A stretch of 64,000 nucleotides of DNA. Origin: Schistocephalus solidus (Eukaryota; Platyhelminthes; Cestoda; Diphyllobothriidea; Diphyllobothriidae). The DNA lies in the NCBI GenBank assembly GCA_017591395.1, contig WEDG01004255.1, forward strand, positions 37,490-101,489, read 5' to 3'. The notes under the pieces are model-generated. The model ran no database searches. It was not told the DNA's origin and saw only the letters and a program-made list of their open reading frames with translations. Positions 24,090 to 36,989 of the stretch are shown here, one piece after another. The translations under genes were made by a program, and so were the position numbers. Each line of letters starts with the position of its first letter. Positions within the stretch are counted from its first letter, which is position 1.

Positions 24090-24335
24090 TGAATATGATA
24101 AGGTGGAACCGACAAAGATCAGGGAGAACGGAAGGACCATTTCTGGCTTATTAGCCGTCATCAGCCAGGGTGTGAACCACCTGGGATTCGAAACCGCGAT
24201 ATACGCTCTACCAATGAGCCACGGACCCATCGAATTCGACGCTGTGATCGGGAAAATGATGATAGTGTGAGGCTCACCGATCTGATCAGGGAACATGTAT
24301 GTCCTGCTGTGCCTTGGTGCTCACTTAAGAGCCCT
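24090..24335 (-). repeat. SINE family A, first of a tandem pair
   Basis: On the plus strand, in reverse: ACCGACAAAGATCAGGGAGA, TTTCTGGCTTATTAGCCGTC, GGGATTCGAAACCGCG (B box), CCAATGAGCCACGGACCC (A box), TGTGATCGGGA, then GAGGCTCACCGATCTGATCA and CTGTGCCTTGG. Head, body and tail are all present. It is followed directly by a second copy in the same orientation. Confidence 0.8.
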
Positions 24336-24354
24336 CGTAGGCAGTCGCATAGCG

Positions 24355-24610
24355 ACTTGTGATATCTATGATGATAAGGTAGAACCGAAAAAGACAAGGG
24401 AGACCAGCATGGCAATTTCTGGGTTATTAGCCGTCATCAGCCAGTCATACCCAATCCCAAATGTGGCACACCTGGGATTCGAAACCGCGACCTTTGGTTA
24501 TTGAGTGTAACATTCCACCATTGAGCCACGGGCCCGTTTTCTGTCGGTTTGCGATCGCGAATGTGAATTATGATAGTGAGGGTGGTGGGCGGGTCTCATG
24601 AAGGAACGGG
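24355..24610 (-). repeat. SINE family A, second of a tandem pair
   Basis: Same order of modules as the upstream copy and well preserved: TTAGCCGTCATCAGCCAG, CACCTGGGATTCGAAACCGC, ACCATTGAGCCACGGGCCCG, TGTCGGTTTGCGATCGCG. The pair shows that one repeat unit spans roughly 270 bases and that head-to-tail dimers exist. Confidence 0.8.
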
Positions 24611-26655
24611 ACGAGGATGTCCTATAACGCAATCGGTATACATTCATCTACAATCGTTAATATACCTCATCTCAACCAACAGGACAACAGGCCCTAGCGT
24701 GATGTTAAGGACAATTCACATAGAAGCAACAGGCTGCGTGTTCGATCCGCTACGGTGTTTTGCGTGGCAGTCAAGTATATAAATGCAAATAATACAGCCT
24801 AAGGTTATTACAAAATATGGAGAGAATGGCAACTGCCAGGACATTAGTGCATACTTGATGATTTCTGGAATTCATGACGATAACGATCGACAGAAGCGAT
24901 ATACTGGGAGCATTTATATAATATCTCAACACATCGTGGCAAAACTTTGATTTCTTAGATCGGAGGACTTGTCAAGACTTAAGGGTCGTTTGATTACCAC
25001 AGACTGAACTAATAGCAAGATGAGAGAACAAATTTAACTCCACGCTGAACTTCGACTTTAACAAGCAAAACTGCAACAACAGCAATCCAAAGGCTGTGCC
25101 TTTTCCACTTCTAGGGGGCAGAACGCGCCGACTGTTTCAAGGCCTTTTGAAGTGGATTGCAGAGATTAAAGAAGCCTTTGTTACTCAGATGGGCTGCCGT
25201 GACTTTGCTAAAAAAACCTTTTCCTGCATTAAGACACCATGCCTCCTCCTATGAAAGAAAGCTTTAATGAGCGGTTGGGACGATTGTTCGCTGGCCTGCG
25301 TGTGATCCAATCATCGCAAAGCAGCTGGGCAATTTGCGGCTCGGCTACTAATCGGCGTCCGTTCGGGCTGCGCTAACAGGCGTGGTGGTTATCCAATTTT
25401 TCATTCTGATGCTGCGGCGCCTTAACTGCCGTGAGGATGAAATCGCTAGGAGGCGCCTTGTCAAGCGTGGTGTGGCAGACACATGTTTTATTTGCAGTAC
25501 CCCACTGAGCATCAAGCAGCCTCATTTGTGTCGAATTAATGTGGCCATGGCTAGTACGGGAGTTCTTTGTGGAAAGAGACTTTACTGGACAGGAGTCAAG
25601 AAAACCTTTTGCCAATAACTTTGTTTGCAAAAAAGCTGACTCTAAACTGAACGCGAAGACATTTTGGAAGCTGACGCACACAGTAGCGCTGCGTTCGCGA
25701 TGCTAACCTAACACATAAAGGGATCTGTACTTATCAAAAATTGTATGTTACCTAAATCATGCAGCGTGAATGTGGAAATTGAGATTATAAATTTGGAACC
25801 AGGCAAACATTGTGTGTTTTACTTATACGCTTAACCATTTCCGGAAAACTCTTTTTTTTATCAGGATATGTGTATAGGTAGTTCTACGAACAAAAAATTT
25901 ATTAAAATGGAACTCTTATAATCAGTAAATTACATTAGAGCAATTTTTGTTAGTAATAGTGCTAGGGCGAAATCATCCACTAGTATGTTTTTATCTACGT
26001 TGGGACACTTATCTTATCTGGAAACGTTTACTGAACTTAATGTTATCCATTTGAAAATGAAGTTTTTATTTCGCTCAACCAGATGACACAGGGTGTGAAA
26101 AAGCACATTATTTTACGAAAAAACAGACATTTTTTTCCTTTTAAAAACTCTGATTTGGAAATCCCCTCTTTTAAAGGGTTATATTCCATAAAATCTGCAC
26201 TAACTCCTACAGATAATTAGCGATTTTAACATGCTCAGCTTTTCTGATTTGCTTGCAATTGCGATCATATTAGTCACTGACCTGTCTGCTTGCATTTGGA
26301 AAGTGAATTGAAATCCTATTTACTTTTATTAGTGGTTTATTAAAGAATAATAAGCGTAAAATTGGATAGAATTCTTGCATCAAGCTCTTGAAATACATGA
26401 TCAGACATTATGCACTTAAGTGTTTGCCTTTCTTCACCTCAAAGAAACTACTGGAATAAAAGTAATGCAAACGTACGTAAAGAACATTGTTTTAAATGCT
26501 AGTAGGCAGATGCCATTTAACTCAGTTATGTGCATGAACAGGTTTTATGTGTTCCATGAAATGAGTTTGCTTCATTGAGTCTATTTACTTGCATCCTGTT
26601 CCTACAATGTTCTCATTACTACACACGACAGACTAGACACATACCTGGATCGCGC
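24610..26655. other. No gene recognised
   Basis: 25370-25680 is open on both strands (78 and 102 codons). The surrounding 25060-25480 is more G/C-rich and could hold a decayed gene, but I recognise no domain and the frames contain no clear splice signals. Confidence 0.3.
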
Positions 26656-26659
26656 ATAC

Positions 26660-27060
26660 ATGAGCATAAGCTGACTGTGAGACGAGGTGACGGCTTATCA
26701 CAAGTGACTGCTCACACCTAAAAAAGGGTCCAAACGTTTAACTTTGCAACCACGACGATAATCGCCCACGACAGAAGCGAGACAATCCGGTAATTGATTG
26801 AATGTTGGGCCTTCAGTGAGAACCGACTCAATCGATTTATCGATCTGGTGCGGGCAAAAAGAGTCCTGCGCAGTCACCTCCAGACTGTCGTTACGGGCCC
26901 CTGGCCCCCTATGAGTATTACCAGATTTTTTCTCTACATTTATCTCTGACGCAGGACTCTAGTTACTGTTCGAAAGCTCAAATGAATAAAGCTATGATTC
27001 TGGTGACTGAAAAGACTTCTTCCCTACGCAAAGCTATTACGTGTCATTAAAAACGACTTG
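26660..27060 (+). repeat. Family D dispersed repeat, copy 2
   Basis: Longest copy seen. Blocks include GAGACGAGGTGACGGCTTAT, CACGACGATAATCGCCCACG, ATCGATTTATCGATCTGGTG, GGACTCTAGTTACTGTTCGA, AAGCTCAAATGAATAAAGCT and CTTCTTCCCTACGCAAAGC. The 3' part matches 29184-29260 and 63676-63770. Confidence 0.55.
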
Positions 27061-27879
27061 ACCCGCAAGTCATTACCGCATGTACATCGTTCGGCAATTG
27101 CCAATTTCGTCAATTGCGACTCTCGAACTATCCTCTTTTTTTAAAAAAAGAATTTACCTTTGGATTATAACAGGGAAACTGTGAGTTTCATTGTTCAGAT
27201 GAAGAGGTAGATGCTACCGTGGAGAAAATAGAAGAGTAAGTATATATGGTTGGGTAATTTATCAATTATGATGGCTTTTCTGGCCCAAATATCCTGCTTA
27301 TTACCTGGGTACCAAAACGGTAGCGGGGAATCTACAAAGTAACTTTGTTTTCACGTTGTCAAAGGTCCCTTAATTTTGCTCTTTGTTAAGCGGTGTTTTC
27401 TCAGGAATCTGTTACAGAGACCTGTCCTTGGCAGTTTCTAAGATACATCACTGATTTCTATCAGGTGGTGTGTGTCTACCATATGCACAGTTTCCAATGA
27501 TTTTTTTCCAGGTTAGGCCATCACGCGATCACTGATTCAAACCGCAGGCTTTTTCCGCAAACTGAGAGTGAAAAAACACAGTCCTCGTCACACGCGGCAA
27601 CTTGCTCTTTCTTTGTCCGAACATAGTTTACTTAATTGACACGATTTCGGAAGTTCAGTTTTTATCGTCTAACATTTTATTTCTAACCATTAACACGACA
27701 CATCTAATATTACCTTTCAGTTTTCACTTAACTAAACGTTGTCCGGGCAAGACATGAAAAATATCTTCTCTTCCTCCCAAAAATACTCGTGGTCTTGCGC
27801 CAAGTTACAGGAAGGTTAACTATACAAATGTTCGAACACTACCCTCCATAATAAGCCTTATAACTCTATTTGAACCGTA

Positions 27880-27970
27880 AGACTAACCGTTACCCTAACC
27901 TTAATTGGACATTAACCCTTACCTTTACGTTAACCCAAAACTTAATTCTAGCCCTAACATTAAACCCTAT
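27880..27970 (-). repeat. Interstitial telomere-like block
   Basis: CCCTAA-like units on the plus strand (CTAACC, TTACCCTAACCTTAA, TAACCCTTACC, GCCCTAACATTAAACCCT), so TTAGGG-like on the minus strand. It explains the LTLTFTLTQN peptide at the start of the 191-codon open frame at 27870-28445, which I therefore do not call a gene. Confidence 0.65.
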
Positions 27971-29149
27971 CTGCATTACTTGGGATTTCGGTTGCCCATG
28001 CCTTGTAATTTTGCATTTTGATGGGGGACATTTGGACTGTTTTTCAATTTCTGATAAAATTTGCGTTAATTTAAGCGCACGCAAGGCACACGTGGTCAAG
28101 ATCATGGTTTCTCACATGGTACATAAGTATTTACTCGAGACAAAGGTAAACACTGCCTGGGTCGCTGCACACCGAGTATTTATTCAAACAGGAATAGGCG
28201 CACACCGATCTATTGGCTTCCCGAACCAAACAGGCTCCGTTTGGGTGACCAAGGTCACGCAAAAGGTACCCAACTACCAGGCCGAAGTTATAATTGCGGA
28301 GAGGAGCGGCGACAGAAAGTTGATGCAGTCTGTCTCGGACTTATTCTGCCCTCATTCAGCCAATCATAACCATGACTACCAGCCCGGACTGGAAACGCCA
28401 AAATGCGCTTTTGGAAGGCGCAAATGGTCCACAGACTGTGTCTAGCAGCTGGGTCATAAACACCTCATCGAACCGATCTTCATCAGTGTCTCGCCACGGA
28501 CCGTTCACTATCGCTGCAGTTCACGTATTTACTCCTCCAGGAATGGTCGCACATTGATGTATGGGCCTCTCGATGCTCCGTGTGGCCGGCAAAACGCAGG
28601 AACAGGTATTCACCTATCAGGCCAAAGTCTGCCAAGCTATAATTACAGAGAGATGGGTGATATGGGCATTTCCATTATAATTTTATGCTGGAGATCATAT
28701 GATGACTGACAATTAACAACCGAGACCTCCACATAGAGGCGTCGATATAAACCTTTTTTAATTAATAAGAGTTTTCGACAGATTTGAAAAAAATCGATGG
28801 CTGAAATTGCATTCGTACTCACGACAATAAGGGCAAGGTTTGCACACAGGCAACCTTCTAACCACCTAAACCATGACAACCACAAGAAACCCATAGTTGA
28901 AGCCAATTTGGATCAAGTTACCCGTCTAACGAGGTCGTTGTGAGACGGAGGGCTAGGCTTACCCGAGTAGCTGCCCACGCGTCCGCGCCAGGGCACGGCT
29001 TTCACTTTGTGCACATGAGAATATTGGGTAAGTCGGACGATCGAGTTTCACGCCTGCTGCAGGAAGCGTGGCACTCAACCTAGGATCCGATTAATATCGA
29101 TCTGCTAGCTGGCCCTTAGCGAGCAAATCAATGACGCTGCTGAAGTCCA

Positions 29150-29265
29150 TACCAGGCAGAGGTGTAATCTTTTAAGCCTTGACAATGGACTCGCGTGAGA
29201 TTTCGAAACGTCGGAAGAATAAAAACCTGGTCCCAGAAATCACCTCTCCATCTTCTTTTATATAT
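29150..29265 (+). repeat. Family D 3' fragment
   Basis: GACAATGGACTCGCGTGAGA, TTTCGAAACGTCGGAAGAAT and AAAAACCTGGTCCCAGAAAT align with the 3' ends of the family D copies near 27.0 and 63.7 kb. It lies just upstream of the MITE at 29284. Confidence 0.45.
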
Positions 29266-29283
29266 GCAAGCATAAAATATACA

Positions 29284-29630
29284 CAGTAATCCCTGGAATA
29301 TCAGCGGGTTACGTTCCAGAACCACCGCGTAGTTCAAACTTCCGCGAATTGATGCACACATGTTTTTTTGAAATTTAAATACGCTGTTAACTCTTTTATA
29401 TATACTTTAAAGCAGAATATACCCTTCATACACTCCTATGAAACTTTTTATGTTTCCAACACTTATAAACACTTCCTATTGTCTTAACCAATGTACTTTT
29501 CGCCCTTAAATATACGTAAAAAATAAAAATATCGCGCAAAATATCAAAAACGTGCAGAACATATCCTAAGAGAAAACTCGTGAAGTATCACCCCGAGAAA
29601 AGCAATCCACCAAAAATTGGGGGAGTACTG
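29284..29630 (+). mobile_element. Mariner/pogo-type MITE, about 347 bp
   Basis: Imperfect terminal inverted repeats: CAGTAATCCCT at the left end and, reading the other strand from the right end, CAGTACTCCCC. TA follows the right end (29631-29632), as expected for TA target-site insertion; the left TA is displaced by two bases. Just inside the left end is an inverted pair-rich segment, GGGTTACGTTCCAGAACCAC then CCGCGAATTGATGCA, a pattern typical of short Tc1/mariner-superfamily derivatives. There is no transposase; the interior is AT-rich. Clearly non-autonomous. Confidence 0.6.
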
Positions 29631-30394
29631 TATTCGTCAAGTAACAGTCAATATGAATGAAAGAAACCGTCTTAACAAAATAAGTCCAAACATGTTAACA
29701 ATGTGCGCAATTGTGAAAGATGATCTTATTAAGAGCCTCAAACATAGTACGAGAGGATCCTGGATCAAATTTCATAAAATATTTCAAGATGCAGTAACAA
29801 AACGCCGGCCATTCAAGCAAACAAATATACTTTTGGGGAGATTGAGGCAATTAAAATTATTTTATGACACTATCGCTTGTAAAAGTTTAATAAAACAAAG
29901 TTAATAAACTTCCTCCTTACTGCCTGCGTTTCACTTCAACTTTACAATAAAACAAGGACGTGCATTTTCCGACATCACTTGCAGAGTCAACATGAGCTGC
30001 CTGGTAGAAAGCATTTTCTTTGTCAGGGTTGCACAATACACCATTCTGGCAGCACAGGTGCTAGCTGAATGCCAAGAGACTCGTTCTTCACCGATATTCT
30101 ACTTCCGCTGCTTGTCCCAGTAGCAAGAGGTCAGTTCATCAGTGCCTCCCCTTAGCGTCCCGCCTGTGCCTTCTGTCCAATTTTAAGATGGTTGTTTTCT
30201 AATTTCATCAGAAAGTAACCCACCTAACTCGAGGTAAATCAGTCTGATCTAAGGTTTATAGGTATAGACCAAAAGTTTATATCAGTATCTGGGACGAAAT
30301 CTGTCAGCTACAGCGGGATGATATTCATTTAACTTCTAACCGGCAGCCAGTAGTATATATTGGGGTAAGCTGATGCACCAGGTCGACACCACGG

Positions 30395-30455
30395 GTCATA
30401 GCTAAAGGTCAGACACAGGTTTCGCTGATCTTCTGTCGCTGCATTCCACAATTGC
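30395..30455 (+). repeat. Solo fragment of repeat family E
   Basis: CATAGCTAAAGGTCAGACAC, AGGTTTCGCTGATCTTCTGT and CGCTGCATTC match the TAGCTAAAAGCC to GCTGCTGCA part of the tandem units at 8.2-9.6 kb. It shows the family is dispersed as well as tandem. Confidence 0.5.
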
Positions 30456-30519
30456 CAGGGGAACTTGCCTATGGAGCGTGATTTACACCTATTTAGGGAT
30501 TATTTTTCTGACAATATTA

Positions 30520-33500
30520 GAAAGAAGCCATCTCAAACTGGAGTATTTACGAGAAAGCAGACCCACTGATGAGCCAAAATCCTCGAAGCCCAGCCATGCA
30601 TCCGTAGATTGTTGGCGTCAAGGCCTTTATCTAGTCCTTTTGCTGTAAATATTGTGTATCAGATATCCTCTATACACCTTAATAGATATTACTTGATTAT
30701 TCCCCTAAGGCTGATAGGCATCAGCCCAGCTATTCATATCAACTACAGTTTCCTTTTAATTTACGATTTCCCTACTGCGTTGATGACTTATTAAAGATTG
30801 CTGGTAATTTTACAAGAGGGTCAGTGCTCGGAATCGATTATTTGTTCTTGAATTTATAACCTAAATGGGCCTAGTTTACCAATCAAGACCATGGCAAAGG
30901 AAACTTACATTGCTCGCAAAGCCTAGCCATGTCTCATAAGAATATTTTTTTCAAACCACTAAAGGAAATCACTTTTCATGATGCCCAAACTAATTTAAAT
31001 ATAAAGTTTAGAATAAATGTATAAAAGGATTCGTTCTTGTACGCATTAAATGTATAATTAGGTTTTCTTCAAATGCAATACTCCCTAAGAGGATATTTTA
31101 AGCTTTAAAAATTGTCTTTTTGATTTTTACGACTATGAAATTCTAATTCATACAGTATCGTACCTGTAACTTTACCATTGCTGCTTGTAGAGTGACCAAC
31201 ATGTTCGATATTCACTTTATAATTGTGTGATTCTATAGTTAGTCTTACCAATAGTGTGTAGAATTTAAGGATTTTCTTCAGACGAAAAATATACGGCTTC
31301 TTGATTTGAAACCCTGAATGCAGGTGTTAAATTATGTCTGATTCAAAAGTATTTGGAAATTTTTAAAAAATAGTTTTATAAACTGAAAGGCGTCCTTTCT
31401 TCCAGTAAACTATTTAAGACGTCTTTTTTCTACCAAACAGTTAAATAATAATATTTTTATACATGTTTTCGATAAATATTTAGCTTATTAAAAATAATTG
31501 TTTACAGAGCGAAGTTTTTACAGGCAGGCTGAAGAAGCCCAGTTATTGAAATAGCTTGGAATTATACCGCATGATAACTAGTTTTACAACACTACTTAAG
31601 TAAGCCTTTCTGATCGAAGATATAGTTCAGAATTTTTGCTGACGTTTCAGACGTTTCTGTTGACGTTCTATTTGTTTCAAATCTAACGAAGCCATGAAAG
31701 TCATCCAACAATGAGCTCCTTGAAAATGATATAATCGATGTGTTCAAAATATGGAACCACGAACTATGAAAACGTCAACAACTTGCAGTAAGCCTAGGTG
31801 TAATGTGAATATTCAGAGAAAGTCAACCATGTCGATCAGAAACCAAGGAAGCGGAATTTTGTCAACAACGCAAAGCAGTTTATTATTAATTCTTGTTGAA
31901 ATAATTGCAGAATGAATTTTTCCAGAAAGTGTACTTTTGAAACCTGGAAGCAGTAGGACCGTTTTCGCTCTTTATAGTTTGCTACTCTAGTCTACTTTAA
32001 TTCCAAAATTGACGCACAGTAGAAGGGTAGCTTTTATATAGAAATTTCGCATACAAATATACTCAAATACCTGTGGTATGCACAGTGAGATATAAGTAAA
32101 TACTGAAAAAAATTGTACAAAATGGGCCGAGTGGATCCGAGACTGGACAGCAGTCTTGGCTGCTGATTCGGAACTTGAGATCAGGGCCCTAACATTTGGG
32201 TTACGACTTATCGTTTAAGTGATCACAATCAGGAATATGCAGAGACCTATTCAAATGACGATTAGCTGCGAGGATTACAGAACGTGACATGCTCATTCGA
32301 TGTTCCATTGCAGGTCTACATAAAGCCCCGAGGAATGAAAAAAATCGATCCCATTTTATAAACAGGTTGCTGAACCTACAGTTGAGCACTGCTATGCAGT
32401 CGTATTTCGGGCAATTGACAAGGCAATTGACAGCTATAGATTATGGCCCTCTTAAAACCCATAATCATTAAAAATATTTAAAGCAAAGTTGGCTAAATGG
32501 TTGAACATTTCTTGCAGTTTGCGTAAAAGAGGCCCGAATCTCTGGGAAAAAATTCTAACACGCAGGCGGGTGTGGGTGTTACAATATGACATGTGGAGAA
32601 ATGCTTGGATTACTGTCCTATAATAGTGCGCCTGGAAAATTTAGCCATGATGGCAGTTGCCATATTTAGTCGGGTTTGTAGCAAATACTTTGTAATACTG
32701 GCGTTGATGACGCAACTGGCCATCTAAAATTAGCTAACGGAGTTTATGTTGTGTTATGTTCTCAATATAAGCCTCTGCCGAGCCGAGGATGTGAAAGGAG
32801 ACTTTAAAGCATACCGATAAGTCTCTTACGGAGCAGCTTTTTGATGGATTGTGCTCCGAAATATTTCCTCCATTGAGGAGGGGGAAAACATCAGATCCCT
32901 GTCACTGTAGGCGCCTGGCAATCTTCATATACGGACCAGAGTGAAATAAAATTTTCCAAATTCAAACAGTGGTGTTTTTATCTAAGTTAAACCGACGAAG
33001 TTTGTAATATTTATGCGTCCTGGAAGCAAAAAAATAGAACATTAACGAAGCGGTCTTAATGAGCTTTAAATTAGTGTCTCTAGGCAATGGGTTTCCATCG
33101 CAAATGAAATACCCGTGGAGGATGACGTTACATTTCATACTTTCAAATCACAACCATTACCTTGCGGGCATCAATCGATAGAAATAGGGATTTAATCGTC
33201 TCTGAAATAAAGAAATGGGAATTATTCAAAACTGGGGAATTTACTGCGTTCAAATTTTAATTTCCAATAAATTATAGTTTTCAATAAAAGTATGCATAGG
33301 CCAAACTTCATATTTAAATATTTATGCACCAATTCAAGGGTGAAAAACCAATCACAAAACGAGCATTTCACACCCAGTGAGTTTCTAGACTGATTTATAA
33401 AAGCAACGCAATAAAATTGCTTCAAATTATTATGCTAGGACAGAAAAAGTAGCTTGAAAATACTCTTTCGTGGCATAGTTAAAGCGTTCGATCAGTATTT

Positions 33501-35140
33501 ACTAATGACCAAAGTTAACTGTAATCTGGTCTTGTCAAAATAAAACGAATTGCATTTATTTGAACAAAGGTATTAGCCAATATTCAAGGACATTATTAGC
33601 TGAAGGTAATTCAAAAGTATGTTCAATAGGACAGAATTAACTACTTTTTACTATCCATAAACATCTATCACCACACCATTCTATCAGCAAATTAAAGTTT
33701 TAGCCTTATTTTTTAGGCTTCTATAGTGAGCCCATTTCAACATTAAACCCAAATTTTCATTACAGGGTCCTTCGACCAGTATTTGATGAACCGGTGTGCA
33801 GGCATTGTATCATAAAAGCAACTGTAGTCCGAGATAACTAGTGTGTTCAAATAAATTTGACAAGCACATCTGGAATTTATCGACTGGGAATTACTTCTTA
33901 ATAACAAATAAAGTAGTCTTCTTTGCGGTTACGTTATGAAGTCTTTTTGAAGTCTTTTGAAGCTTATTTGCAAAATATCAACTACATCGGCCACTCACTG
34001 AATATTTATAGCATACACGACGTGCTACTTTAATTGTAGTAGTAGACAAACTATTGAATTTAATAAAAACTCAAAAAGGACGAATATTTTTAAGCATGGA
34101 ACGTTTTACACAGTTTTGGAATAAAATAACAAATAGTTAATCACAATTCCTTCAAATTTCAATAATACCACGTCACTTTGTTCGTCTTTATGCTCTCAAA
34201 TGACAGGCTTTGCGATTGGTTGCGTCTTTTCTCGGCTTTCAATACAAAAAGCGATATTTCCTTAGACTTGCAAGCATTTATTTCTCCGCATCAAACTAGC
34301 AAATACGAAAGGACCAGTCTGCCGGTTCGCAACCCAATTGTACGTCTCTGAAAGTTATCATTTGTGATGTTCTATTATATCCCTTGATAAGAAGATTATC
34401 TCAATGGCGAAGCCGCAGATTTTGAAATAGATCTAATTTTTCGCCGACAAGCATTGGCACTTTGCCAAAACAATTCACACTGAGGTGCACGTTCGTTCCG
34501 CTTTATGTTGGAAAACTACTTTGTGTTCGATGTTAAACCCACTTTTTAGATAGTTATAACTTCTGCTGTAATTTTTGATCTTCGCATATCAGATAAGGAA
34601 ATGTATTTTTTTACGGAGACAACTAAAGATTTCAACAAGAAATCACTATTTTATTCTATTCTAAAAAACGGTCCGGGTGGTGACAACAAGTCCAAGTCCG
34701 TTTTGTGGAAAAAAAGACACGATTTCGAAGACACGCTCTGGTGAACTTCCAAAATAAAATCGCATATTCTTCGCTTTTCCTTTTTTTCACTCACCAAAAT
34801 TTTACAAACAACGAAAGAAATGAAAAAAATATTAATTGACCAGCAACTAAAACGGAAAAATGTCGAAATATTCATTCAAGTAATCTTGACTGCCATCGAG
34901 ACCGATGGGGATAGAGTAATTTTAGGTTATTCAGCAGCTAGGAAGTCTGAAAATGTGGTTATCCCTGCAAAATGCAGAGCAATATTTGAACCATTATAAC
35001 ACGTATTTGGATATGTGTTGTAGGTAAGAGCATTCTGCAACTTACCTTCGTGAAGGCGAAGTGGAGATTTCTATGACCTGGAATTTTTCGTGCACCACGA
35101 GGAGAGAGAATAGGAGTGCCATTTGCCGTAAACGTACTCG
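30520..35140. other. About 4.6 kb of AT-rich DNA without genes
   Basis: No coding exon, RNA gene or repeat family member is recognisable. A short G/C-richer patch at 32120-32200 (GGGCCGAGTGGATCCGAGAC) weakly resembles the 5' half of a tRNA-derived repeat but lacks a B box. Confidence 0.35.
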
Positions 35141-35154
35141 CATCGATAAACTAA

Positions 35155-35275
35155 TGTTATCACTAACCCAAACAGTAATCGAAACACTTATCTTACCCTT
35201 AAACCCTACCCTTGCATTTAACCACAGCTCTAAGTTTAACTCTACCCCTAACTGCACCTTAATCCCAATCGTACT
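35155..35275 (-). repeat. Interstitial telomere-like block
   Basis: Degenerate CCCTAA/CTAACC units on the plus strand (ACTAACCC, TTACCCTTAAACCCTACCC, TCTACCCCTAACTGC), equivalent to TTAGGG on the minus strand. The two overlapping 83 and 88 codon open frames are repeat-derived. Confidence 0.65.
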
Positions 35276-35880
35276 TTCCTTGAAATATAGCACAGACCCA
35301 CCTACAGTAAGGAAGGGTGGTGGGTAAACAATCCCTTATTCGTTTCAGTATTACTAAAATTTTATCAATTTTGGCTGTTATTGTGTTTAATCTCCCCTGA
35401 TGCACTTTGCGTCCCAGAAGTGAGTCGGTATAAACGGAATGGCAATAGTAGTGATCTCTGTTGGCTGTACTAGACCCGACTTTGAACCGTCTGCCTTCAG
35501 TACAAACGAACCATATCACGCAATTACCTCTCATAATCCGGTCTAACTGTAGCATTCGTTTAAACTTAACTAGGGCAGAGCGGTGGTGAATAAACTCGGT
35601 CATCCAACCACGCTTTTGTCGCGAGATATTTCGGCTAAGTTATTCATACTGCGAATTTTTATTGGCCTCAACACAAATTGCTGGATTTTAGATTTTCAAG
35701 GCGTCAATGATTACTGATATCTGACCAGCGGAATATCGTGTATTTGGCTTGTGCCATCCATCAAGTGGTGTATTTTACATGCTAAATAACAGGGATATTG
35801 CATTTCCAATACCAATCATAGTGCATCAATCTGGCTTAGGCTGTTCCTAAAAAACGCCTCCATTGGGCGACTATTTTCAG

Positions 35881-36043
35881 CTTGTGTCAATTCAAGCCGT
35901 AAAGCCGCGTATACTGGTTCAGTCAGGAGAGAAGAACGAGGAGCGTGTAGAGGTGTTACAGCAGGATCTGATACTGTCGCTGAAGATGGTTTCGAGCAGG
36001 AATCTGAAATGCCCGGTGATCGCATCTACTTCATCTCAGGATA
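35881..36043 (+). CDS. Possible orphan exon, unknown product
   Basis: An acceptor-like GGCGACTATTTTCAG ends at about 35880, and ATAG|GTAATC at 36040-36048 could be a donor. Two plus-strand frames are open between them. One of them encodes an acidic, polar peptide ending in GDRIYFISG. There is no domain match and no neighbouring exon that I can join. It may equally be the decayed 5' flank of the Gypsy element downstream. Confidence 0.2.
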
Positions 36044-36364
36044 GGTAATCTTGCTAAGGTAGTTTGCCAGTAGATGCCGATGAGAATGTGAATAAAGGGG
36101 TCGGTGTTCACAGGTCATGCTCACCGTCATACAACGCGTGCGTGAGTTTCCTTCACCGCCTACTCACCTGCAATAAAACACCTCGTCGCCAAGCCATCAA
36201 ACAGCGTGCAGTCCTGCAGACTAATCTGGCAAAAAGCATGGGATGTAGTGCAAGTTAAAAGTCGCTTGATCGTGTCTAACAGCCCATTTGGCTTTTCTGC
36301 TGATTCCAGCCGGAGACTAGCACGGTGCGCCAAACGCCGTAACAAGAAGGTTGCCAAGAGACGA

Positions 36365-36460
36365 CTGGACCCACACGTTACGGTCGCAGTTTGTGTAGAG
36401 TGGCCTACTGGTGGTCTGAGAGTGAGGTTGCCATGGCCCTTTTTGAGAGAGAGAGAGAGT
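36365..36460 (+). repeat. Family C repeat, copy 3, with (GA)n
   Basis: TGTGTAGAGTGGCCTACTGG, TGGTCTGAGAGTGAGGTTGC and CATGGCCCTTTTTGAGAGAG follow the block order of family C at 15 kb. The (GA)n run at 36446-36459 forms its right edge and marks where recognisable Gypsy pol begins. Confidence 0.55.
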
Positions 36461-36840
36461 GGCAGGCGTTTCTTAGGAGACAATGGTGCTCAAATCAGTG
36501 TCATTCATCCTACCACCACTGACCGACGTGGCCCAAACCATGGTCTTTTCCTCCAGACCGTAAACTCTTCTTCCATCGCAACTTTTGGATCCCAATCCCT
36601 CGCCCTCGATGACTCGCCCTCAGGTGACTCTTCCCTTGGATCTTCATAGTGGCCGAGGTTCCTACTGCTTTCCTTGGGGCTGAATTTATAGGTGCTTTTG
36701 ACCTTCTGGCTGACTGCAGACAACTTCGCCTTCATGATCGCGCCAGTATCCTCCCTGTCAAGGACTTTAACCCAACCCCCGTTTCAACCATCTGCGTGCC
36801 CTTGACCCGAATCCTGACTGTCCATTTCGTCAACGTTTAA
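36460..36840 (+). pseudogene. Gypsy aspartic protease remnant
   Basis: The active-site motif reads DNGAQISVI near 36480-36506, where the family has DTG; the threonine is changed. The later I/V-LGA-D/E-F motif (LGAEFIGAFDLL) near 36677-36712 is retained but lies across an in-frame stop at 36647-36649. The segment spans two open frames (up to 36649, and 36649-36840). Confidence 0.7.
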
Positions 36841-36989
36841 CGAAATATACTAGTCTTACTAAGCCCCACTTTTCTGATTCCTCATCACCCCATGATATAG
36901 ATCATCATATAAAAACGACTTGTCCTCCCGTTTTCTCTCGATCCGCCGTCTTGCGGCTGCCAAAGCCGAATTCGATCATATGTTGCAGT

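Noticed and set aside
27870..28445. 191-codon plus-strand open frame as a gene
   Set aside because: Its first part is translated telomere-like repeat (LTLTFTLTQN type) and the rest has no domain or splice context.
32120..32210. tRNA gene or tRNA-derived repeat
   Set aside because: A GCCGAGTGG-like A-box stretch is present but there is no B box and no cloverleaf can be drawn.
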